A DNA stretch of 64,000 nucleotides. Source: an uncultured Castellaniella sp. (GTDB lineage Bacteria; Pseudomonadota; Gammaproteobacteria; Burkholderiales; Burkholderiaceae_B). The notes under the pieces were generated by a model that saw nothing but the letters and a program-made list of their open reading frames with translations, was not told the DNA's origin and did not search any database. How positions within the stretch are numbered: the first letter of the stretch is position 1; each line of letters begins with the position of its first letter. A program made the position numbers and the translations under genes. The DNA is taken from NCBI RefSeq assembly GCF_937988725.1, contig NZ_CALKHS010000010.1:496001-560000 (forward strand), read 5' to 3'. Of the stretch, positions 32,225 to 38,760 are shown piece after piece.

Positions 32225-32425
32225 ATGGACGCGCATTGCGGCCGCGGCGACACTGCCGCCATGGATGCCGACACACGACACGAATTGATGGATGAAGCCG
32301 AGCGCCTGGCGCTGCAGGCCTTTGGTGACTACGCCGACGCCAGCCACATCGAGGCGGTTTTCGAACGGCTGGCCTGGTGCTGGCAGCACGGGCTGCCGGC
32401 CGACGGTGCCGTGACGGTGCACTGA
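32225..32425 (+). CDS. Small helical protein divergent from the CII-like gene
   Basis: The product is 66 aa from ATG 32225 (GGGAAG upstream); ATG 32261 is an alternative. The sequence is acidic and helical: RHELMDEAERLALQAFGDY. It shares the 32161..32224 intergenic region with the minus-strand regulator, so the two are divergently controlled. Unknown function. Confidence 0.55.
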   Translation: MDAHCGRGDTAAMDADTRHELMDEAERLALQAFGDYADASHIEAVFERLAWCWQHGLPADGAVTVH

Positions 32426-32560
32426 CGTGATGACGTCGCCGGGGCCAATAGGCACGCGGTCGTCAGCAGGGTCCGGCTTCCAGGGGTGTTGGGGTTGGGT
32501 GGCCGGCTCCAGGTCCGTAGAATCTGATGTACCCAAGAACTCTATGGAGAGAAAAACATC

Positions 32561-33163
32561 ATGACCGCCAGCGCGCCGCAAGAACTGCTTTACGTCTCGC
32601 CCATGCTGCTCGCCCCGGGCTCCATCATTGAGCCCGGGAATTTCGGCAAGAACATCCTTGGCCAAAACCCAACGCAGGGCAGAAATGGATGGCCCGTGGT
32701 CCGAGAACTGATTTTCGATCAGGTGCGTTTCTTTACTGCGCCTCACCTCCCCAGCCGACTGCACTGCAATTTCCTTTTCACCAGCACCGCAGCCGCGCTG
32801 CATGGAGGCCAGGAATTGGCTACAGAAGTCCTTTCTCCATGCATTTATAACGTTGAGATCACCGATCCCGAGGCCCCTCAATGCATGGGTGACTTCGATA
32901 CGCTCAAGACGATTGACGAGAACCACTTCATATCCAGCACACACGCCGTGGCGACGGCGTACTGGCATGCAGCGGCCACCAATAATTTGCGTGAGGGGTG
33001 TCTGCCTGAGCTGCTTACGGCTTCGCCGATCCGCATTCTCAGAAGGGCTAGTTATCAGCCGCATATTCTTGTGCTCCCTACCATCAGAATCGCCCCGCCC
33101 AAGGATCTTTCCAGTCCTCCACAGCCTTCCTTGGTGCATCAAGATTCTGAACAACCGTCGTGA
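32561..33163 (+). CDS. DUF2441-like protein, possible ADP-ribosyltransferase fold
   Basis: The product is 200 aa. LLYVSPMLLAPGSIIEPGNFGKNI, VRELIFDQVRFF, PHLPSRLHCNFLF and the C-terminal LTASPIRILR resemble DUF2441 proteins, which have been suggested to carry an ADP-ribosyltransferase-like fold. I recall the family from memory. It is opposite in strand to the early genes and AT-richer than most of them. Its 3' end overlaps the minus-strand 62-aa gene by 80 bp. A host-modifying or toxin-like role is possible. Confidence 0.6.
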   Translation: MTASAPQELLYVSPMLLAPGSIIEPGNFGKNILGQNPTQGRNGWPVVRELIFDQVRFFTAPHLPSRLHCNFLFTSTAAALHGGQELATEVLSPCIYNVEITDPEAPQCMGDFDTLKTIDENHFISSTHAVATAYWHAAATNNLREGCLPELLTASPIRILRRASYQPHILVLPTIRIAPPKDLSSPPQPSLVHQDSEQPS

Positions 33164-33272
33164 GCGCCGTGAGCGCCCGCATCGTCTCGGAAGCGATCTG
33201 CTCAAGCCGATCAAGGCGTCGCACAATCTCCTGCGAGTCGATCGGTTGCGTGGTGAGGTTGGACTCAAGCAT
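33084..33272 (-). CDS. Small coiled-coil protein
   Basis: The product is 62 aa, with DSQEIVRRLDRLEQIASETMRAL as a coiled coil. AGGGGG precedes ATG 33272, which overlaps the stop of the upstream 37-aa TM gene. The two form a small unit at the end of the leftward cro-like operon. Confidence 0.6.
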   Translation of the reverse strand: MLESNLTTQPIDSQEIVRRLDRLEQIASETMRALTALTTVVQNLDAPRKAVEDWKDPWAGRF

Positions 33273-33378
33273 GCGGCCCCCTACGCTTGTGGTAGCTCAC
33301 CAGCGCATGGATGTGACCAACGACGTAGCCGGCGCCAAACGCGACAGCCGCGATCAGCATGATGGTCAGCTCAGACAT
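33265..33378 (-). CDS. 37-aa single-TM protein
   Basis: The product MSELTIMLIAAVAFGAGYVV... is one TM helix with a basic C-tail (SYHKRRGPHA). A strong GGAGG site is 5 bases before ATG 33378. Its stop overlaps the start of the 62-aa coiled-coil gene by 8 bp. Too short for normal gene finding, but the signals are clear. Confidence 0.6.
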   Translation of the reverse strand: MSELTIMLIAAVAFGAGYVVGHIHALVSYHKRRGPHA

Positions 33379-34057
33379 GAGCGCCTCCGGTTTTTTTGAA
33401 TAAGGAACGAACAACATGAAGCTGGACCGAAACCTTCAGCGCGTCGTACTTCAGGCGCTTGCCGAACTCTATCCAGAGCCGATGGGCCTGACGGCTGTCG
33501 AAAGCAGGTACCCGGAAAGCAATCTTCCAGGCGGAAAAGAAAGGCTCCAGGCCAATCTGCAATACCTCGCTGAGCACCAACTCATCACTCTGATGCCTCC
33601 GCGATATCTCGAAGACCGGCGCGGGATGGCAGTCATCACCGCGCACGGCCTCGATTTCTTGGCCGACGACGGCGGCCTGTCGGCCATCCTGGGGGTGGTG
33701 ACGATCAAGCTTCATGACGATCAGGTCCGGCTGATGCTGGCATCGAGGATCCAGGAGTCGGACGCGCCAGAAGAAGAAAAGCGGAAATGGCTCGATCAGC
33801 TTCGCGGAATTCCGGCCGATGCCACAAAGCATCTTGTCCACAAACTGATCGACGCCGGTCTTGCTCAGTGGCCCGTCGTACTTGCCGCAATGCAAACACT
33901 GGCGAAGTAGGCGCAATGCACTCGAACTCCCCACCCAGCCGTCGCACAGCGGGAAGGTCAAAGTGGCCGGCGTCTGTCCCTCGACAATCAGCGTGATGCC
34001 GAATGGCGTGAAGGCAACCATGGAAATGTCCACGACGAGTTGGATGCGGCTAGACAT
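33371..34057 (-). CDS. Leftward ORF with strong start signal, antisense to the 164-aa gene
   Basis: ATG 34057 has AGGAGG five bases upstream and overlaps the end of the Cro-like gene by 8 bp; the 228-aa frame ends exactly overlapping the next start at 33378. The first ~50 residues (MSSRIQLVVDISMVAFTPFG) look like real protein; the rest looks like the shadow of the plus-strand gene 33416..33910. Either a real gene overlaps antisense, or an ancestral gene was interrupted by insertion of the plus gene. At least its N-terminus should be translated. Confidence 0.35.
   Translation of the reverse strand: MSSRIQLVVDISMVAFTPFGITLIVEGQTPATLTFPLCDGWVGSSSALRLLRQCLHCGKYDGPLSKTGVDQFVDKMLCGIGRNSAKLIEPFPLFFFWRVRLLDPRCQHQPDLIVMKLDRHHPQDGRQAAVVGQEIEAVRGDDCHPAPVFEISRRHQSDELVLSEVLQIGLEPFFSAWKIAFRVPAFDSRQAHRLWIEFGKRLKYDALKVSVQLHVVRSLFKKTGGAHV
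33416..33910 (+). CDS. Winged-helix-like phage protein
   Basis: The product is 164 aa from MKLDRNLQRVVLQALAELYP. The N-terminal ~85 residues look like a winged helix (ESNLPGGKERLQANLQYLAEHQLITLM). The C-half is helical (APEEEKRKWLDQLRGIPADA). The ATG has a modest AAGGA site. Similar proteins are common near immunity regions of prophages in Burkholderiales. It is opposite to the cro-like operon, which it covers as antisense. Confidence 0.75.
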   Translation: MKLDRNLQRVVLQALAELYPEPMGLTAVESRYPESNLPGGKERLQANLQYLAEHQLITLMPPRYLEDRRGMAVITAHGLDFLADDGGLSAILGVVTIKLHDDQVRLMLASRIQESDAPEEEKRKWLDQLRGIPADATKHLVHKLIDAGLAQWPVVLAAMQTLAK

Positions 34058-34271
34058 GCTCGCCTCCTGCCGCTGGCTGGGGGTGCAGGCGGAAGTACTC
34101 GTACAGTGCCCAGACAGTGTTGATTCTGGGGTTCCGAACCTCGCCGGATCGGATCTTCTTCAGGGTGCTTTCAGGCACCCCGGAATGCCTGGCCACATCC
34201 GGCAAGGTGGAGTATTTCGTCTCCCGCAAGCGGGCATGGACGACGTGGAATAGGTCAAGGTTTTGGTCCAT
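34050..34271 (-). CDS. Cro-like HTH protein
   Basis: The product is 73 aa. TLPDVARHSGVPESTLKKIRSGEVRNPRI (residues ~22-50) is a helix-turn-helix of XRE type, followed by a helical end. It is divergent from the repressor gene across the operators at 34282..34351, and starts the leftward early operon, so it occupies the cro position. Confidence 0.7.
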   Translation of the reverse strand: MDQNLDLFHVVHARLRETKYSTLPDVARHSGVPESTLKKIRSGEVRNPRINTVWALYEYFRLHPQPAAGGEHV

Positions 34272-34281
34272 GCCCTATTTC

Positions 34282-34351
34282 AACTCATATTTGGGTTGGA
34301 AGTCAACCCGCACTTGGGTTATTTATTCTGCGAACATCTCAAATATGAGCG
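34282..34351. promoter_or_regulatory. Immunity operators and divergent promoters
   Basis: Dyads: AACTC-ATATTT-GGGTT (34282..34297), AACCC-GCACTT-GGGTT (34305..34320) and a weaker CTCAAATATGAG-containing site (34336..34351) that covers the repressor start codon. Promoters: TTGGAA-N17-TTATTT rightward (34296..34324) for the repressor, and leftward TTGACT (34301..34306) with a weak -10 near 34277..34283. The first dyad, extended to 18 bp, is identical to 38094..38111. Confidence 0.75.
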
Positions 34352-34770
34352 ACCGCGCTATGAAAATCCTCGCTGAGAACATGAACCGGCTGATTGGGCC
34401 GGGCGGCCACTATTCGTCCAACGCAGCCGCCAGCGCCGCTTCCGACGGCATCACGCGGTCAACATACGACCGTGTGCGCAACGGCGACAAGGCCGGGGCC
34501 TCGGCGATCGCAATCGACAAACTGGATGGAATCGCCAAGGCGTTCGGGCTTGAGGTATGGCAACTCTTCGTTCCAGGCATTGAGCCAAACACGCCGGCAG
34601 CCTCGGCTAGGGCATCGACTGACACCCCCCTCCCCTGGCCCCTAAAAAAATCCACCGCAGAGCGGATCCGCGCGCTGACGCCGGCGCAGCTGCGCCAGGT
34701 GGATGACGCGCTGGACGTGATGCTTAGGGGGTTTGAGGCTGAAACCGCCGCGAAAAAAGACTCGAAGTGA
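34345..34770 (+). CDS. CI-like repressor (XRE HTH, short, no S24 peptidase)
   Basis: The product is 141 aa from MSDRAMKILAENMNRL. The HTH is residues ~8-60 (AASAASDGITRSTYDRVRNGDK), with GLEVWQLFVPG closing the domain. The C-terminal ~70 residues are a linker and helix (LTPAQLRQVDDALDVMLRGF), probably for dimerisation. There is no Ala-Gly/Ser-Lys autopeptidase, so induction by RecA-stimulated self-cleavage is unlikely; an antirepressor or another SOS route is needed. The start codon lies in an operator, suggesting self-control. Confidence 0.75.
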   Translation: MSDRAMKILAENMNRLIGPGGHYSSNAAASAASDGITRSTYDRVRNGDKAGASAIAIDKLDGIAKAFGLEVWQLFVPGIEPNTPAASARASTDTPLPWPLKKSTAERIRALTPAQLRQVDDALDVMLRGFEAETAAKKDSK

Positions 34771-34863
34771 TTGTTGTGAGATCGTGGACACGAAGTGATG
34801 AAGATCACGCCGCTGGCGTGGGGTTGGCCTGTAGGCCCGGTGGGCACTGAGGGGGTACCGCAA

Positions 34864-35052
34864 ATGATGAATGGCTCAGGAATGTTGTTTTCGCTTGTAG
34901 GCTATCTCGTGCTGATCGGGATCCCGGCAGCAGTCATTTTGGAAAAAGCCGGGTACAGCAAAGCCTGGGTCATCGTGGCATTCATTCCGGTGGTGAACCT
35001 GGTCGCCCTTTGGGTGTTTGCGTTTGCAAAGTGGCCAGCGCTTCGTAGGTAG
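34864..35052 (+). CDS. Small two-TM protein downstream of the repressor
   Basis: The product is 62 aa from ATG 34864 (GGGGGT upstream). Hydrophobic helices lie at ~5-23 (MLFSLVGYLVLIGIPAAVI) and ~33-52 (VIVAFIPVVNLVALWVFAF), with a short basic tail. It lies where lambda carries rexA/rexB and may be co-transcribed with the repressor. Function unknown. Confidence 0.65.
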   Translation: MMNGSGMLFSLVGYLVLIGIPAAVILEKAGYSKAWVIVAFIPVVNLVALWVFAFAKWPALRR

Positions 35053-35171
35053 CGCCTTCTAGCGCGGCTTCGACCTCTGAGAAACCCCGATTGAGTGCCG
35101 GCTGACGTGGGGTTACTTTAAACCCAAAGGTAACAAAACCTTATTATTAATGTGGATATGTGAGGAGAACC

Positions 35172-35309
35172 ATGAAAAAGATTATCGCAGCCGCCGTCCT
35201 GGCCGTTTTCGGCGTCATCGCAACAGCACCGGCCTGGGCGCACAGTGGCGGCACCGACAAAAACGGCTGCCACATGAACCACAAGACCGGGACCAGGCAC
35301 TGCCATTGA
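35172..35309 (+). CDS. Small secreted His/Cys protein (YHYH-like)
   Basis: The product is 45 aa, from MKKIIAAAVLAVFG to a cleavage after AWA, leaving a 22-residue mature peptide HSGGTDKNGCHMNHKTGTRHCH with two Cys and five His. The pattern SGGTDxxGCHxxxKTGxxHCH is a known widespread short motif (YHYH-type). An AGGAG site is present. It is exported to the periplasm, perhaps metal-binding. It was too short to be called as a long ORF. Confidence 0.75.
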   Translation: MKKIIAAAVLAVFGVIATAPAWAHSGGTDKNGCHMNHKTGTRHCH

Positions 35310-35359
35310 TGATTTCGTTTGGCGCCGACCTGAATTGCAAATAGAGCAAGGAGCCATGA

Positions 35360-35632
35360 ATGTCATTTATACGGGCACTGGCCCTGACATGCTGCGTTGT
35401 AGCAACCCCGGCATTTGCGTGGGATGGGGCAGATACTGACAGCGGCGCGGCCGTCGAGATCGAAACCGGCAATCTGGTTCGTACTGGCAGCGATATTCAA
35501 GTCTATGACTACGATTCCGGCGAATACCACGACATGTCAGTGGAGTCTATCCAGCGCTCGGGGAGCACCGTCGAACTCGAGGTATACGACTACGACACCG
35601 GAGAATACCGGACGCTGGAAATGGAAGACTGA
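35360..35632 (+). CDS. Secreted acidic repeat protein, DUF5334-like
   Basis: The product is 90 aa: a signal peptide (~1-20, cut after AFA) and a mature acidic part with two copies of a VYDYDxGEY unit (QVYDYDSGEYHDM and EVYDYDTGEYRTL). This matches my memory of the DUF5334 family. It follows the small His/Cys protein by 50 bp. A periplasmic role in the lysogen is likely. Confidence 0.75.
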   Translation: MSFIRALALTCCVVATPAFAWDGADTDSGAAVEIETGNLVRTGSDIQVYDYDSGEYHDMSVESIQRSGSTVELEVYDYDTGEYRTLEMED

Positions 35633-35744
35633 CAGCATTCAAGGCCAGCATCAAGACGATGCACGGCATTTATCCGAGCCTGTGGGCCGCGTCTTCTGGC
35701 GTGGGAGGCGTGAAAAATTGATTTTCAACAGAGGAGAAGGGACA

Positions 35745-35915
35745 ATGGCAACAGGGAAACCGTCGAACACGGGCCGGCAACAACCGCAGCCACAGCCGAA
35801 CCAAAAGCAGCAGCCTTCAAACGGCGGGCGCGGTTACACTCGGGACCAAAGGCCTCAGAATATTGAGTCCGCCCAGCCACCGCGACCACAGCCAACGAAA
35901 GGTGATAAAGGATGA
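35745..35915 (+). CDS. Pro/Gln-rich small protein paired with the SLATT-like gene
   Basis: The product is 56 aa, low complexity: MATGKPSNTGRQQPQPQPNQ with a basic, disordered character. GGAG precedes ATG 35745. The stop overlaps the start of the 2-TM gene by 4 bp (ATGA), so the two are coupled. It may keep the membrane partner inactive or link it to a trigger; that is speculation. Confidence 0.6.
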   Translation: MATGKPSNTGRQQPQPQPNQKQQPSNGGRGYTRDQRPQNIESAQPPRPQPTKGDKG

Positions 35916-36403
35916 CACAGTCAGAAATTCTCGTCCGGGTGTCACATAACTATCACAAGAAGCGCGAGCATTTTTTCCGCCTGAATGACGCCGGTGCGAA
36001 ATTTCTGTCTATCGTGGCTCTCACCGCTCTGGCGACCATCCCCGGCTGGGCAGGTATTTCCGTAGCTCTAATTAGTGGCGCGGCAACTATTCTATCCATC
36101 GTGCTGGACTTTCCCGGCATGGCCGCGAAGCATGAGTCGCTGGCTACGGATTTCCTCGCGCTTTTGGCTGACATGACCGACGGCACCATAACCCCGGAAC
36201 AAGCGGAGCGTCGGCGCCGGGAAATCGGCGCACGAGAGCCGACAGCCTTGCGTGGATTGGTTCAGGTGTGTACCGACGAAGTGGAGGCATCCATCGGCTG
36301 CGAAGTTGAGATGGACAGGCTCACTTACAGGCGACGCATCGCAGCTCAATTCGGTTTCGGCGAACGCGCCCCAACCTGGGAACCGAATGCGGGCGCGAAC
36401 TAA
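35912..36403 (+). CDS. SLATT-like two-TM protein, candidate membrane effector
   Basis: The product is 163 aa: N-terminal amphipathic helix (VRVSHNYHKKREHFFRLND), two TM helices (~31-47 and ~49-68), then a long charged helix (AAKHESLATDFLALLADMTDG...QAERRRREIG). This order matches SLATT-type domains, which act as pore-forming effectors in bacterial conflict systems. Similarity is by architecture only. It lies in the rexAB slot of the immunity region, transcribed with the repressor direction. Confidence 0.55.
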   Translation: MTQSEILVRVSHNYHKKREHFFRLNDAGAKFLSIVALTALATIPGWAGISVALISGAATILSIVLDFPGMAAKHESLATDFLALLADMTDGTITPEQAERRRREIGAREPTALRGLVQVCTDEVEASIGCEVEMDRLTYRRRIAAQFGFGERAPTWEPNAGAN

Positions 36404-36452
36404 GCACCGCTAGCACCGCCCTCCCCGGAGAGCTTCTTCATGCCTGGAGGCC

Positions 36453-37373
36453 CTACCCCAGCACTCGCAGCCCCGTGCGCCGCACGAACTCCTCGTAGCT
36501 GATCGGCGCGCCGGGCCGGGCGTCGGGGCTGTTGGCCAGCCAATGTACCCAGGAACGGCCCGTCGTGGCGTCATAGACGGCCTTGAATGTGTAGTCGGGC
36601 ACGGCTACCCTGGCGGCACCGATTGTCTGGGGATGGTCGCCATAGACCGGCCCCGAGATCACATACACGTCGCCCTTGGCGCGCATCACGTACTTGCGGG
36701 TGTCCTGCTCGATCTTGTTCCAGGCGCCGCGGTTCGCCTGCGGGGCCTGCGGCACCATGTTGACCAGGCTGAAGCTCTGCGCCATGGCGTCGGCATTCGA
36801 CATGTCGCCGGCTGGCGCCATGTGGCCGCGGTCAAAGCCTGATCCCCTGTAGTCATCCAGCCCGGCCCGCTCGGCCGCCGGCAGCCGCGCCTCCTTGTAG
36901 AAGTTATCGGTGCGCGCGACGCCCTGGGCGGCGATCAGCGCCTGGCGGTTCAGGCGCTCGGCGACCAGCACCGGGGTTTTCCGCTGGCCACTGTACAGGA
37001 TGGCAAAGGAGGAGAAACACAGTTCGCGTTGGGCCGGCCGAGCCGGCACGACGGGCGGCGCCTGGCGCGGGAAGAACTCGCGGCACTGCGCGAAGGACGT
37101 CTGGACGTAGCCGCCTGGTGCCGCGGGCGCGGGCGGCCGTGGGCTGGCTGCGCCCTCCCCTGGCTGATCCAAGTTCAGGCGCGCCAGGATCTGGTCGACG
37201 TCAATCTGACCCCGCAGTTGCGGGTGCAGCGCCCAGGTCATGGCGGCAAACGACACCGCCGCCGATAGACATACCGTCTTGAGGAATTTTGCGAGGCCGC
37301 CGCTCGGCTGCTTCTTGCGTGGGGCCGCCCTGCGCTTCGCGGTGCGGCGACCCTGATGTTTCTTTGCTGCCAT
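36453..37373 (-). CDS. Membrane-anchored or secreted DNA/RNA non-specific endonuclease
   Basis: The product is 306 aa. A basic N-terminus is followed by one TM or signal anchor (~31-48). The nuclease domain has DRGH (181-184, catalytic His184), metal-ligand Asn in PQANRGAW (~214) and Glu222, as in the NUC1/Serratia nuclease family. It stands alone on the minus strand in an otherwise rightward accessory region. It could degrade incoming DNA in the periplasm or act as virulence or nutrient nuclease. The substrate is unproven. Confidence 0.85.
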   Translation of the reverse strand: MAAKKHQGRRTAKRRAAPRKKQPSGGLAKFLKTVCLSAAVSFAAMTWALHPQLRGQIDVDQILARLNLDQPGEGAASPRPPAPAAPGGYVQTSFAQCREFFPRQAPPVVPARPAQRELCFSSFAILYSGQRKTPVLVAERLNRQALIAAQGVARTDNFYKEARLPAAERAGLDDYRGSGFDRGHMAPAGDMSNADAMAQSFSLVNMVPQAPQANRGAWNKIEQDTRKYVMRAKGDVYVISGPVYGDHPQTIGAARVAVPDYTFKAVYDATTGRSWVHWLANSPDARPGAPISYEEFVRRTGLRVLG

Positions 37374-37498
37374 GGTCGCCGATTATAGGAGGCGCACGCA
37401 CTGAAGCCCTGTAGCGTCGAATGTTCGTGACTCATCTGCACTGGGTTGATGTCATCCCAGCCAGCAGGCCCACAACAACCTGGGCACAGGAGCGCAGC

Positions 37499-37567
37499 AT
37501 GATCAAAACCATCGTCCTGGTGCTGATGATGGTGGTGTTGACCGCCTATTCAGCCCCAGTCTGCTAA
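37499..37567 (+). CDS. 22-aa hydrophobic peptide before a terminator
   Basis: The product MIKTIVLVLMMVVLTAYSAP... is 22 aa, a single hydrophobic helix, with AGGAG seven bases upstream and a strong terminator 8 bp after the stop. It looks like a small toxin-like or leader peptide. Real translation is not proven. Confidence 0.4.
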   Translation: MIKTIVLVLMMVVLTAYSAPVC

Positions 37568-37575
37568 CCCCAACC

Positions 37576-37599
37576 AGCCGCCCCTCGGGGCGGCTTTTT
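37576..37599 (+). terminator. Strong intrinsic terminator closing the post-repressor region
   Basis: AGCCGCCCC-TC-GGGGCGGCT followed by TTTT on the plus strand. It would end transcripts from the repressor promoter before the second operator region. Confidence 0.85.
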
Positions 37600-37829
37600 A
37601 GCATGCTAAAGCGGACTTCCGACTGTCACGGCCCTCCAAGGGCTGTGTCACTCACACATCGACACCCAGCGATCCGTAGACTTGTCGTCAAGCGGGTAGG
37701 GAAAATCCCAATCTCGCCATCAAAGGCCGCGCCCGTCCTGGATTCCACGAGTCCGCCCGTTGCGCAAGGCTTTTTACTGGATGTTTACACAGTTATTATT
37801 GACTTAATGAATTGGCGGAGGGCTCAGCT

Positions 37830-38060
37830 ATGGTGGTGGAAACTGGAGACGTGCGTGGATTGCCTGTGGGCGATACTAAGGCGCTCATCGCCTCTCAGCG
37901 AAAGCTGGCTGCCCTTGTCAGACTCATCACCTATGACCGACAAAGCGCTCTCCTGAGCCTCGGAGATCTGCAGGGCGATGCCCTGCAAGCCGTTCGGGAC
38001 TACACGGACCAGCTTGGCGAAATTCTTGAAGCCTCACAAGGCAACCCAAATTGCGGTTGA
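37830..38060 (+). CDS. Small helical protein upstream of the rightward promoter
   Basis: The product is 76 aa from ATG 37830 (GGAGGG upstream): KALIASQRKLAALVRLITYDRQSALLSLGDL. Its 3' end runs into the operator/promoter block at 38043. The preceding 37600..37829 holds no convincing gene; an AT-rich stretch near 37775..37810 may be its promoter. Function unknown. Confidence 0.55.
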   Translation: MVVETGDVRGLPVGDTKALIASQRKLAALVRLITYDRQSALLSLGDLQGDALQAVRDYTDQLGEILEASQGNPNCG

Positions 38061-38110
38061 CATAGCCCATTTATGGGTTTAGCATTCTCCCAACAACTCA
38101 TATTTGGGTT
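38043..38110 (+). promoter_or_regulatory. Rightward early promoter (pL-equivalent) with three repressor-type operators
   Basis: TTGACA (38057..38062), 17 bp, TAGCAT (38080..38085). Dyads: AACCC-N6-CGGTT (38043..38058), AGCCC-N6-GGGTT (38064..38079, between -35 and -10) and AACTC-ATATTT-GGGTT (38095..38110). The last lies in an 18-mer identical to 34281..34298. Repressor should shut this promoter in the lysogen. Confidence 0.8.
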
Positions 38111-38127
38111 GTATTTGGGAGACCACC

Positions 38128-38487
38128 ATGCCGAAGCGCCCCCAGGCTGCCAAGCCTGAGACCATCACCGCCTACAAAGGCTTCACCGACGCCCTGACCT
38201 GCACGGGCGGCGACCAGGGCGCGGCCCAGGCCAGCGGCGACCAGGGCGCAGCCCAGGCGCTGGGGAAGTTCTCCACCGCGACTGCTGCCGGCATCGAGTG
38301 CCGTGCCCGCGGCGCCGAGGGCTCCGCCCTCTTCCTGGTCTACCGGCACAACGATTGGCGAGACGAAGCCAATCACGGCCGCATTCTCCACGCCCGCGCC
38401 GTGATCGTCGGCCAGGACGGCATCAAGCCGGACGTCTGGTACTCGCTGGACGCCGAGGGCGGCGTGGTGGAGGTCGACGATGAGTAG
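38128..38487 (+). CDS. First gene of rightward operon, DUF7666-like
   Basis: The product is 119 aa. ETITAYKGFTDALTCTG, two ASGDQGAAQA repeats, ATAAGIECRARGAEGSALFLVYR and a C-terminal block match the pattern I recall for DUF7666, with an unusually short repeat section. It starts 18 bp after the last operator. The role is unknown though it is common beside phage recombination genes. Confidence 0.65.
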   Translation: MPKRPQAAKPETITAYKGFTDALTCTGGDQGAAQASGDQGAAQALGKFSTATAAGIECRARGAEGSALFLVYRHNDWRDEANHGRILHARAVIVGQDGIKPDVWYSLDAEGGVVEVDDE

Positions 38488-38758
38488 GCCCGCCATCAAC
38501 CCCCGCTTTACCCAGGCCCGCCGCCGCGCCCAGCGCCTGGACGCCGCCACCAGCCACCCTGGCCTGAGCGTCCCCGCATACCAGCGTCGCACCATGACGC
38601 CGCGCGTCGAAATCGGCGTGCTGCGCGACCCGGCCCTGCTCATCATGCTGTCGCCGGCCATCCATCTGCCCGAGCGCACCCGGCGATTCGATCGCTATGA
38701 CGCCGTGGGCGTCCTGGCGCTGGCCGGGTTCGTCGCCCTGATGTTCGTGGGGGTTTAA
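38480..38758 (+). CDS. Small basic protein with C-terminal TM
   Basis: The product is 92 aa; ATG overlaps the upstream stop by 8 bp. Arg-rich N-half, one TM helix at ~76-91 (VGVLALAGFVALMFVGV). Unknown function in the rightward early operon. Confidence 0.65.
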   Translation: MSRPAINPRFTQARRRAQRLDAATSHPGLSVPAYQRRTMTPRVEIGVLRDPALLIMLSPAIHLPERTRRFDRYDAVGVLALAGFVALMFVGV

Positions 38759-38760
38759 CC

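Noticed and set aside
32153..33268. 371-codon minus-strand ORF
   Set aside because: Covers the DUF2441-like and 66-aa plus genes as antisense; no start signal and low-complexity N-terminus.
37603..37956. 117-codon plus-strand ORF
   Set aside because: Begins right at the end of a terminator, no ribosome site, overlaps the better-supported 76-aa gene at 37830, and is not protein-like.
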